DNA of 8,114 nucleotides from NCBI GenBank assembly GCA_001805205.1, contig MHER01000011.1, positions 347-8,460 of the forward strand. Reading direction: 5' to 3'. The notes beneath the pieces were generated by a model. It did no database searches. It had not been told where the DNA came from and saw nothing but the letters and a program-made list of their open reading frames with translations. This document shows positions 1-5,502 of this stretch, piece by piece (the first letter of the stretch is position 1; each line of letters opens with the position of its first letter). Made by a program: the position numbers and the translations under genes. Source of the stretch: Nitrospirae bacterium RIFCSPLOW2_12_42_9 (lineage in GTDB: Bacteria; Nitrospirota; 9FT-COMBO-42-15; HDB-SIOI813).

Positions 1-2
1 TA

Positions 3-31
3 TTGATTATATGAAAAGAATATAAGATAAT
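3..31 (+). promoter_or_regulatory. Weak sigma-70-like promoter candidate before aroK
   Basis: A TTGATT hexamer (3-8) and a GATAAT hexamer (26-31) are separated by 17 bases, matching the sigma-70 consensus at 4 of 6 and 5 of 6 positions. Transcription would begin at about position 38, almost on the aroK ATG at 40, so a transcript from here would be nearly leaderless. Such pairs arise by chance in AT-rich DNA. aroK may instead be read from an upstream gene: a frame entering the window stops at 25 (…IDYMKRI, stop). Confidence 0.25.
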
Positions 32-39
32 CTCTGATC

Positions 40-552
40 ATGAAGAACATTGTGTTGATCGGGTTTATGGGTAGTGGAAAGACAGTAGTAGGCAGGCTGC
101 TGGCAGATAGACTCGGATACAAATTTATTGATACAGATAAGATTATAGAAGAGAGGATCGGGAAGACCATATCAGATATATTTAATGACGAGGGGGAGCA
201 CTATTTTAGAGAGATTGAGAGTAATATAGTTAAAGAGTTAAGTGAACTAAGCGGGCATGTTATTTCTACCGGTGGTGGAATTGTTTTAAATCAGGATAAC
301 CTCACCTGTCTGAAAAAAAGTGGATTAACAGTATGGTTAAAGGCCTCACCTGAATCTATCCATAAAAGGGTTGTGTCTGAATCACACAGGCCCTTGTTGA
401 ATGTAAAAGATCCGCTTAAAAAGATTAAAAGGCTTTTAAATCTCCGTGAGAAATTTTATTCAAAAGCGGATATCTCAATTAACACAGACGATCTTGATAT
501 TGAGAAAGTTGTAGAAAACATTATAGATGTATATCACAAAGGTGAAAATTAA
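40..552 (+). CDS. aroK: Shikimate kinase
   Basis: This 170-residue protein phosphorylates the 3-hydroxyl of shikimate with ATP, the fifth step of the shikimate pathway in the cytoplasm. Its length is normal for the single-domain AroK/AroL family. Visible motifs are the Walker A loop GFMGSGKT (residues 8-15), the DTD motif (31-33) with the substrate-binding Asp33, Arg56 in FREIES, the shikimate-binding GGG (77-79), the lid arginine Arg117 in the HRPLL segment, and Arg136 in LREKFY. All expected binding residues are present. The ATG at 40 puts the P-loop eight residues in, as usual. There is no clear Shine-Dalgarno sequence in the 39 bases upstream, which is odd beside the purine-rich sites of most other genes here. 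aroB lies downstream but is separated by about 200 bases and a terminator hairpin, so the two may not be simply cotranscribed. The symbol aroK is used rather than aroL because of the aroB neighbour; the sequence does not separate these isozymes. Confidence 0.96.
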   Translation: MKNIVLIGFMGSGKTVVGRLLADRLGYKFIDTDKIIEERIGKTISDIFNDEGEHYFREIESNIVKELSELSGHVISTGGGIVLNQDNLTCLKKSGLTVWLKASPESIHKRVVSESHRPLLNVKDPLKKIKRLLNLREKFYSKADISINTDDLDIEKVVENIIDVYHKGEN

Positions 553-633
553 AAAGCAAAAAATAAATATACATATTAAAAATTAAAAATAAAACACTAT
601 GTTACCATCCATTGATGTGCGCTCAATTAGTTT

Positions 634-662
634 TTGATTACTCTATAGGTTACGTATGTAAT
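634..662 (+). promoter_or_regulatory. Candidate aroB promoter
   Basis: TTGATT (634-639) and TGTAAT (657-662) are 17 bases apart and match the sigma-70 -35 and -10 consensus at 4 of 6 and 5 of 6 positions. Transcription would start near 669, giving a leader of roughly 80 bases before aroB that contains the terminator hairpin at 706-739. A short inverted repeat TTAC-N4-GTAA (650-661) overlaps the -10 and could be an operator, but is too short to claim. The region just upstream (553-600) is very A-rich and includes a tandem ATTAAAA (575-588). I see no coding potential in the gap between aroK and aroB. Confidence 0.45.
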
Positions 663-705
663 ATTAATTTTTGATATTTTCGGATGAAATAAGACTTTAC
701 GATTA

Positions 706-739
706 AGGCCCATTCTTATAGAATGGGCCTATATTTTTT
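706..739 (+). terminator. Intrinsic terminator hairpin, possibly an attenuator of aroB
   Basis: AGGCCCATTC (706-715) and GAATGGGCCT (721-730) are perfect reverse complements, giving a 10-bp stem that can gain one more T-A pair inside the loop. The stem is followed by ATA and six Ts (734-739). This is a textbook rho-independent terminator for + strand transcription. It lies about 150 bases after aroK but ends only two bases before the GGGGG ribosome binding site of aroB. Any promoter upstream of it, including the one at 634-662, must therefore read through it to express aroB. It may end the aroK transcript, control aroB by attenuation, or both. No T-box signature and no leader peptide rich in aromatic codons was seen. 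Confidence 0.85.
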
Positions 740-751
740 ATGGGGGTTATT

Positions 752-1864
752 ATGAAAAATGTAAGGGTAATGCTCGGCCCAAGGAGTTATGACATCTGCA
801 TAGGACATAATATTATAAATAACTTAAAAGATTATCTTACCAATCTATCATTAGGGAAAAAGGTTGCCCTGATAACTAATCCAAAAATAAAAAGACTATA
901 TGGTGATGGCATTTATAATCAGTTAACCGCAGCAGGTTTAAAACCAACTATTGTGGAATTACCGGCAGGGGAGCGATATAAAACTCTAAAGTCAGTTAAT
1001 AAGATATATGATTTGTTGATTAAAGAGAGATTTGAGAGAAACTCTGCTGTTATTGCACTGGGTGGAGGTGTAATTGGCGATATAGCTGGATTTGTTGCAG
1101 CTACATACCTTCGTGGTGTGCCATATATCCAGGTCCCAACATCACTTGTGGCGCAGGTTGATAGCAGTGTTGGAGGAAAGACCGGAGTTAACCATCACCT
1201 CGGAAAGAACCTGATAGGCGCATTCTATCAACCTGTCCTTGTATGGATAGATGTTGAGGTATTAAAGACATTACCCAGGCGTGAGCTTATTGCAGGGATG
1301 GCTGAGGTTATTAAATATGGCGTCATAATGAATGAAGGATTCTTCTGTTTTATAGAGGATAACTATAAGAAGGTACTTGCCCTTGATCAGGAGACATTAA
1401 TAAAGATGGTGGAAAGGTCCTGCGAGATAAAGGCGGGGGTAGTAAGTGCTGATGAGCAGGAAAAGGGCTTAAGGGCTATCCTGAATTTTGGACATACAAT
1501 AGGTCATGCAATCGAGACTATCACAGATTATAAGAGATACAAACATGGTGAGGCAGTGTCCATTGGGATGGTGTTTGCAGCAAAAATGGCCTCCAGGATG
1601 GGGATATGTGATAAGGAGGTTTACAAAAGGATAGACAGGGTGTGCAGGCTTATTGGTCTTGATACAACCCTCCCGGATATGGAGTTCAAAGATATGTGGG
1701 AAATACTTCAGAGAGATAAAAAGGTTGTTAATGAAATGGTACGGTTTGTGGTCCCTTTAAGATTGGGAGAGGTAAAAATAATAGATGATGTAGACAGGGA
1801 TATATTGCAAGATACCGTACAATCATGTTATAATACTAACAATTTTGAATGCCCGCCCAATTAA
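752..1864 (+). CDS. aroB: 3-dehydroquinate synthase
   Basis: This 370-residue cytoplasmic enzyme uses NAD+ and a divalent metal (zinc or cobalt) to convert DAHP to 3-dehydroquinate, the second step of the shikimate pathway. Length and motifs fit the family: the NAD-binding segment with GGGVIGD (104-110), VPTSLVAQVDSSVGGKTGVN (128-147), NLIGAFYQP (153-161), EVIKYG (185-190), NFGHTIGHA (245-253) and HGE (265-267). The metal ligands are Glu185, His248 and His265 by family alignment, with His252 as the nearby catalytic histidine. I chose the ATG at 752 over the in-frame ATG at 740. The 752 start has a GGGGG ribosome binding site (742-746) at 5-base spacing and begins MKNVRVMLG, as family members do, whereas the 740 codon touches the terminator T-run. 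The last 13 or so residues (…CYNTNNFECPPN) look poorly conserved and carry a promoter for the next gene. Confidence 0.97.
   Translation: MKNVRVMLGPRSYDICIGHNIINNLKDYLTNLSLGKKVALITNPKIKRLYGDGIYNQLTAAGLKPTIVELPAGERYKTLKSVNKIYDLLIKERFERNSAVIALGGGVIGDIAGFVAATYLRGVPYIQVPTSLVAQVDSSVGGKTGVNHHLGKNLIGAFYQPVLVWIDVEVLKTLPRRELIAGMAEVIKYGVIMNEGFFCFIEDNYKKVLALDQETLIKMVERSCEIKAGVVSADEQEKGLRAILNFGHTIGHAIETITDYKRYKHGEAVSIGMVFAAKMASRMGICDKEVYKRIDRVCRLIGLDTTLPDMEFKDMWEILQRDKKVVNEMVRFVVPLRLGEVKIIDDVDRDILQDTVQSCYNTNNFECPPN
1805..1834 (+). promoter_or_regulatory. Extended -10 promoter inside the aroB 3' end
   Basis: A perfect TATAAT (1829-1834) is preceded by TG one base upstream (1826-1827), giving the extended -10 form TGnTATAAT. 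A TTGCAA hexamer (1805-1810, 4 of 6) lies 18 bases upstream of it. Transcription would start near 1841, within the last codons of aroB and about 43 bases before the ATG at 1884. This would let the sigma-54 activator and yicC be expressed independently of aroB. Confidence 0.55.
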
Positions 1865-1883
1865 TATTGAGATAATTACTTTT

Positions 1884-3461
1884 ATGGAGAAGAGTTATAA
1901 AGAGGCTGTTGATGAGATCAACTATAAGATAGTTGAGCTTTCAACCCTGTATGAAATCGCAAAGAGTTTAGTGTCCTCTATTGATCCTGAGGTTAACCTC
2001 AGTTTCATTCTTGAAATCCTTTCCAGGAATATGGGCATGCGAAGGGGTACACTGACCCTTCTCGATCCGGATACAAAACAACTCTATATAGAGCTGGCAC
2101 ATGGACTTACAGAAGAAGAAAAGGATAGGGGTGTATATAAAGTAGGAGAGGGTATTACCGGGAAGGTAGTAGAGACCGGAGAGCCTATAATTATTCCTGA
2201 TGTTGGTAAAGAACCCCTGTTCCTTAACAGGACAAGGTCAAGAGGGGATATATCACGTGAGAATATATCCTTTATCTCAGTTCCTGTAAAGGTTAAGGGT
2301 GAGACTATAGGGGTGCTTAGTGTGGACAGACTTTTCAAGGAAAAATCGATTTCACTTGAAGAAGATGTCAGGGTGCTTACGGTAGTAGCATCACTGATAG
2401 GTCAGGCAATTACTATCGCCAAGATGGTTGAGCTCGAGAAGAACCATCTTATTAAGGAGAAGTTGAGTCTGCAGCGTGAATTAAAGTCTCCTTACAGATT
2501 TGCAAATATAGTATTCCAGAGTGACAAGATGCGTGAGATACTGGATTCTTCATGGAGGGTCAGTCAGAGTAAGGCGACAGTACTTTTGAGGGGAGAGAGC
2601 GGCACAGGGAAGGAATTAATAGCAAGGGCAATACATTATCACAGTAAGCGTTGTGATAAACCGTTTATTGGTGTCAATTGTGCTGCCATACCTGATAACC
2701 TGATCGAGAGTGATCTGTTCGGACATGAGAAGGGTGCCTTCACAGGAGCTATACAGACAAAAAGGGGAAGGTTTGAGATGGCCGATGGTGGTACATTATT
2801 CTTCGATGAAATAGGAGATATCCCTTTATCCACTCAGATAAAACTCCTTAGAGTGCTGCAGGAGAAGAGGTTTGAACGTGTAGGGGGATCTAAAAGTATA
2901 AATGTTGATGTGCGGATAATTACAGCTACCAACATGGACTTGGAGGCGGCTGTTTTGAAGGGTGATTTCCGGGAGGATTTATATTACAGGTTGAATGTAG
3001 TCCCTGTCAGAATTCCCCCTTTAAGGGACAGGAAAGAAGATATCCCGCCTCTCGTAGGTCACTTCCTTCAAATATATAATGAAGAGAATGGGAGGGATAT
3101 CAAGATATCCAATGAAGCACTTGATACCTTATTGATGTATGACTGGCCTGGAAATGTAAGAGAACTTGAAAATTGCGTGGAGCGGATGATAGTCATGGCC
3201 AAAAATGAAATAATAATGGCAGAGGATGTTCCTCTCAATATAGGTACTGATTTTATTGTTGGAAAGGGTCAGGATGGTAGTCAAAATAGTTTCCTCAAGA
3301 CACTGGATAGAACAATTGAGGAGATAGAAAAAGAGAGGATTATTGAGGCATTAAAGAGATGCGGATATGTCCAGGCTAAGGCTGCAAGACAGCTTGGTAT
3401 TACTGCAAGGCAGATAGGATACAAGATAAAGAAGTATGGTATAGAGGATAAACAGATTTGA
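1884..3461 (+). CDS. Sigma-54-dependent transcriptional activator, GAF-AAA+-Fis HTH (NifA-like layout)
   Basis: This 525-residue enhancer-binding protein is predicted to bind upstream DNA and use ATP hydrolysis to open promoters held by sigma-54 RNA polymerase. The domains are an N-terminal GAF sensor (about 33-180, with [20 protein letters not shown] at 88-107), a short charged linker (180-202), the AAA+ domain (about 205-435) and a C-terminal Fis-type helix-turn-helix in the last 33 residues ([20 protein letters not shown]). In the AAA+ domain I see Walker A GESGTGKE (237-244), the sigma-54-contacting GAFTGA loop (284-289), Walker B FFDE (306-309), Arg369 in YYRLNV, and [10 protein letters not shown]. 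All motifs needed for activation are intact. There is no receiver domain, so control is probably by a ligand at the GAF domain; that ligand is unknown. An in-frame ATG at 1845 would add 13 residues, but it has no ribosome binding site and sits almost on the predicted transcription start, so I prefer 1884, whose own site is also weak. The NifA-like layout does not show a role in nitrogen fixation, and no nif gene is present. Confidence 0.93.
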   Translation: MEKSYKEAVDEINYKIVELSTLYEIAKSLVSSIDPEVNLSFILEILSRNMGMRRGTLTLLDPDTKQLYIELAHGLTEEEKDRGVYKVGEGITGKVVETGEPIIIPDVGKEPLFLNRTRSRGDISRENISFISVPVKVKGETIGVLSVDRLFKEKSISLEEDVRVLTVVASLIGQAITIAKMVELEKNHLIKEKLSLQRELKSPYRFANIVFQSDKMREILDSSWRVSQSKATVLLRGESGTGKELIARAIHYHSKRCDKPFIGVNCAAIPDNLIESDLFGHEKGAFTGAIQTKRGRFEMADGGTLFFDEIGDIPLSTQIKLLRVLQEKRFERVGGSKSINVDVRIITATNMDLEAAVLKGDFREDLYYRLNVVPVRIPPLRDRKEDIPPLVGHFLQIYNEENGRDIKISNEALDTLLMYDWPGNVRELENCVERMIVMAKNEIIMAEDVPLNIGTDFIVGKGQDGSQNSFLKTLDRTIEEIEKERIIEALKRCGYVQAKAARQLGITARQIGYKIKKYGIEDKQI

Positions 3462-4351
3462 AGATACAGAGTATGACAGGGTTCGGGAGGGGTGAAGGTA
3501 CATGCAATGGGATAAACTTCAGGATAGAGATACGTTCAGTTAATCACAGGTACTGTGATATTAATGTTAAACTCTCTGAACCCCTCATGAGGCTTGAACA
3601 AAGGATAAGAAATGCCATCTCTGCTAACTTCTCAAGAGGTAAGTTTGAGGTTTCTGTATCACAGATTGATTCACCTGGCAGGTACAGAAGAACCATATTA
3701 AACTTACCGGATTTAACAGAGTATCAGACAGGGATAAAAGAACTTTCAAGGATCTTTAAAATAAAATTTCACTTTAGAAGTGATATAGGGCTTGCTGATA
3801 TAGCGGCACTGAAAGACCTGTTTGTTTCTTCAGAGATAGATTATAAAAACAGCGGGATTGATGAACAATTATTGAAGATATTGGATAAATCCCTAAAAGA
3901 ACTTAAAAAGATGAGATTGAAGGAGGGCCGTACATTATATAAAGACTTAAAACAGCGAATTAATAATCTTCTTTATATGGAGAAACAGATTGAGCAAAGT
4001 ATGCCAAAAGCCATAAGTGAGATTAAAGAGAGATACATTTCAAGGATAAAAGAGCTGTCAGAAAATATTAATATTGACATGTACAGACTTAATCAGGAGA
4101 TTGCAATAATGGTGGAACGAATGGATATTACAGAGGAGGTTGTAAGGCTAAACAGTCACTTGAGCCAGCTAAAAGAGAAGCTTGATATGGGTGTGGTTGT
4201 GGGAAGGTCAATAGATTTTATTCTACAAGAGGTAAATCGTGAGATTAACACTATATCATCAAAGGCATCTGATATAAGGATATCCGGCACGGTAGTTGAT
4301 ATGAAGGCGGAAGTAGAGCGTATAAGAGAACAGGTGCAGAATATAGAATAA
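3458..4351 (+). CDS. yicC: YicC family endoribonuclease-like protein
   Basis: This 297-residue protein belongs to the YicC/YloC family, whose E. coli member has been reported as an endoribonuclease involved in small-RNA turnover. The N-terminal YicC_N region opens with the signature SMTGFGRGE (5-13), followed by IEIRSVNHRYCDI. The C-terminal DUF1732 region ends with the hallmark EVNREINTISSKASD and a terminal REQVQNIE. The middle (about 150-215) is lysine- and glutamate-rich and probably helical. I chose the TTG start at 3458. It overlaps the regulator's stop as TTGA, has an AGAGGA site (3443-3448) nine bases upstream, and places SMTGFG four residues in, as in relatives. The next ATG (3473) would cut into that signature. 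The four-base overlap implies translational coupling to the sigma-54 activator. yicC commonly sits before gmk, as here, although the remA/DUF370 gene that often lies between them is absent. Confidence 0.93.
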   Translation: MKIQSMTGFGRGEGTCNGINFRIEIRSVNHRYCDINVKLSEPLMRLEQRIRNAISANFSRGKFEVSVSQIDSPGRYRRTILNLPDLTEYQTGIKELSRIFKIKFHFRSDIGLADIAALKDLFVSSEIDYKNSGIDEQLLKILDKSLKELKKMRLKEGRTLYKDLKQRINNLLYMEKQIEQSMPKAISEIKERYISRIKELSENINIDMYRLNQEIAIMVERMDITEEVVRLNSHLSQLKEKLDMGVVVGRSIDFILQEVNREINTISSKASDIRISGTVVDMKAEVERIREQVQNIE

Positions 4352-4365
4352 CAACCGGAATCTGA

Positions 4366-4385
4366 TTGAGTATTTTTGAGTATTT
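4366..4385 (+). repeat. Tandem 10-bp repeat upstream of gmk
   Basis: TTGAGTATTT occurs twice in direct succession (4366-4375 and 4376-4385) in the 110-base gap between yicC and gmk, immediately upstream of the gmk promoter candidate. Direct repeats one helical turn apart can be protein-binding sites, but two copies in AT-rich DNA may also be chance or slippage. Nothing else coding or structural is evident in this gap. Confidence 0.6.
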
Positions 4386-4389
4386 TGTA

Positions 4390-4419
4390 TTGCGAATTTT
4401 TTACTGGATATTGTATACT
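4390..4419 (+). promoter_or_regulatory. Candidate promoter of the gmk-rpoZ-coaBC-TPR-aroQ-efp run
   Basis: TTGCGA (4390-4395, 4 of 6) and TATACT (4414-4419, 5 of 6) are 18 bases apart, resembling a sigma-70 promoter. The predicted start near 4426 would leave a leader of about 36 bases before the ATG at 4462. Its place in the only sizeable gap between yicC and efp fits a promoter for the downstream run. No terminator hairpin with a T-run was seen after yicC, so read-through from upstream is also possible. Confidence 0.45.
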
Positions 4420-4461
4420 ATATGGCTAAAGTTATTCGAAGCCAAAAAGAGATTTTAAAAT

Positions 4462-5115
4462 ATGATAAATGCTGATACCGGTGGAGGAGCACATAAAAGT
4501 CCATGGGTAAGAAAGGGGCTTTTATTTGTTGTTTCTGCTCCTTCAGGTGCTGGAAAGACAACCCTGTGCAAAGAGGTTGTGAAATATATTCCCAACCTTC
4601 AACATTCCATTTCCTATACTACAAGGGCTGCAAGACTAACAGAGATGAACGGTACAGATTACCATTTTGTATCTGTAGAAGAATTCAAAAAGATGATAAC
4701 TGAAGACGAATTTGTAGAATGGGCTATTGTGCATGGCAATTATTATGGAACGTCAAAAAAAGACCTGAATAATTTGTTGGACAATGGTATAGATGTAGTA
4801 CTTGATATTGACTCGCAGGGGGCTAATCAGATTAAGAAGAAGTTTTCAAATGGTGCATTTATTTATGTATTACCCCCATCCTTTGAAGACCTCAAACAGA
4901 GATTGACGATCAGGAAGGGTGACTCTCCTGACGAGATTATGCGAAGGCTTAAGATGGCAAGAGAAGAGGTAAAAGAGTACAGGATATATGACTACCTCAT
5001 TGTTAATGATGATTTTGTTATTGCGCTTGAAAGGCTTAAGTCCATAATTATTTCATCAAGGATAAAGATTGACCGTGTCAACCCGGATTGGGTAAAATAT
5101 AACTTTTTTGCATAA
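4462..5115 (+). CDS. gmk: Guanylate kinase
   Basis: This 217-residue cytoplasmic enzyme transfers phosphate from ATP to GMP, giving GDP for nucleotide and (p)ppGpp pools. Family marks are the P-loop APSGAGKTT (26-34), the GMP-binding segment SYTTRAAR…E…NGTDYHF (51-69), NYYGTS (93-98), DIDSQGA (115-121), and the lid region R-x-x-x-RKGDS…RRL (147-163). The reading frame is intact. The N-terminus is uncertain. The ATG at 4462 gives a 17-residue extension (MINADTGGG…) before the usual KGLLFVVSAPSG core and has only a weak site upstream. A much better-looking GGAGGAG (4483-4489) has no in-frame start after it, while the ATG at 4503 is in another frame and would join the kinase frame only if one G of the run at 4515-4518 were absent. 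Its position between yicC and rpoZ is the common bacterial arrangement. Confidence 0.96.
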   Translation: MINADTGGGAHKSPWVRKGLLFVVSAPSGAGKTTLCKEVVKYIPNLQHSISYTTRAARLTEMNGTDYHFVSVEEFKKMITEDEFVEWAIVHGNYYGTSKKDLNNLLDNGIDVVLDIDSQGANQIKKKFSNGAFIYVLPPSFEDLKQRLTIRKGDSPDEIMRRLKMAREEVKEYRIYDYLIVNDDFVIALERLKSIIISSRIKIDRVNPDWVKYNFFA

Positions 5116-5133
5116 AAAAGGAGGTTAAGTATT

Positions 5134-5502
5134 ATGGAGATAGTTTCTCTGCCGGTAGTTATTGATAAAGAAAAAATAGACAGCCGGTTCCGTTTTGTTG
5201 TCCTTGCCACAGAGAGGGCGAGGGAGATAATAAACGGGGCAAGGCCTAATATACAAACGAGGTATATAAAGTCATCCACAATTGCTATTGAGGAGCTTAC
5301 AGAGTGTAATGTTGAATATTTAACCGGGAAAGATGCGCGTAAGGCCATGCAGGATGCATCATCCACAAAAGTATTACGGGATTTGAGTGTTCCGGGTGAA
5401 GGTGCAGAAGAGGATGAAACAAAGAAAGAGATTGAAAAGGAACTGGGTGTATATGTTCCTGAACCTGGGGATATCAAAGAATCCGGGGGCGGGGAAGAGT
5501 GA
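5134..5502 (+). CDS. rpoZ: DNA-directed RNA polymerase omega subunit
   Basis: Omega (122 residues) binds the beta-prime subunit and helps assemble and stabilise RNA polymerase; in several bacteria it also helps form a ppGpp site. The conserved core is at the start: IDSRFRFVVLATERAREIINGARP (15-38) followed by KSSTIAIEEL (46-55), a clear RpoZ match. After about residue 86 comes a Glu/Lys-rich tail (GEGAEEDETKKEIEKEL) ending in ESGGGEE, which makes this longer than the 91-residue E. coli protein. The start is secure: a near-perfect AAGGAGGT (5118-5125) lies nine bases before the ATG at 5134. gmk ends 18 bases upstream and coaBC overlaps the stop by four bases, so the three are almost certainly cotranscribed. 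Pairing with gmk and coaBC is typical of many bacteria. Confidence 0.94.
   Translation: MEIVSLPVVIDKEKIDSRFRFVVLATERAREIINGARPNIQTRYIKSSTIAIEELTECNVEYLTGKDARKAMQDASSTKVLRDLSVPGEGAEEDETKKEIEKELGVYVPEPGDIKESGGGEE

Noticed and set aside
553..739. aroK-aroB gap considered as a T-box, known riboswitch or leader-peptide attenuator
   Set aside because: No T-box core motif, no leader frame with runs of Phe, Tyr or Trp codons, and no recognised riboswitch consensus was seen; only the terminator and a promoter candidate are supported.
1845..1883. Upstream ATG that would extend the sigma-54 activator by 13 residues
   Set aside because: It has no ribosome binding site, encodes a non-typical leader (NARPINIEIITF) and lies about four bases from the predicted transcription start at 1841.
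2095..2112. TGGCACATGGACTTACA considered as a sigma-54 -24/-12 promoter
   Set aside because: The required GC twelve bases after the GG is missing, and the site lies inside the GAF coding region.
4423..4444. TGGCT…AGCCA inverted repeat after yicC, considered as a terminator
   Set aside because: Only five base pairs with a 12-base loop and followed by As, not Ts; it would not terminate + strand transcription.
4503..4703. A 66-codon + strand frame inside gmk with a Shine-Dalgarno-like GGAGGAG upstream
   Set aside because: After the first few residues it reads as frame-shifted guanylate kinase (Cys-rich, no domain logic). It is kept only as evidence for the gmk start question, not as a gene.
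4992..5477. 161-codon minus-strand frame opposite gmk and rpoZ
   Set aside because: It lies wholly antisense to two well-supported genes, is Ser/Ile-rich and matches no family I know; a shadow frame.
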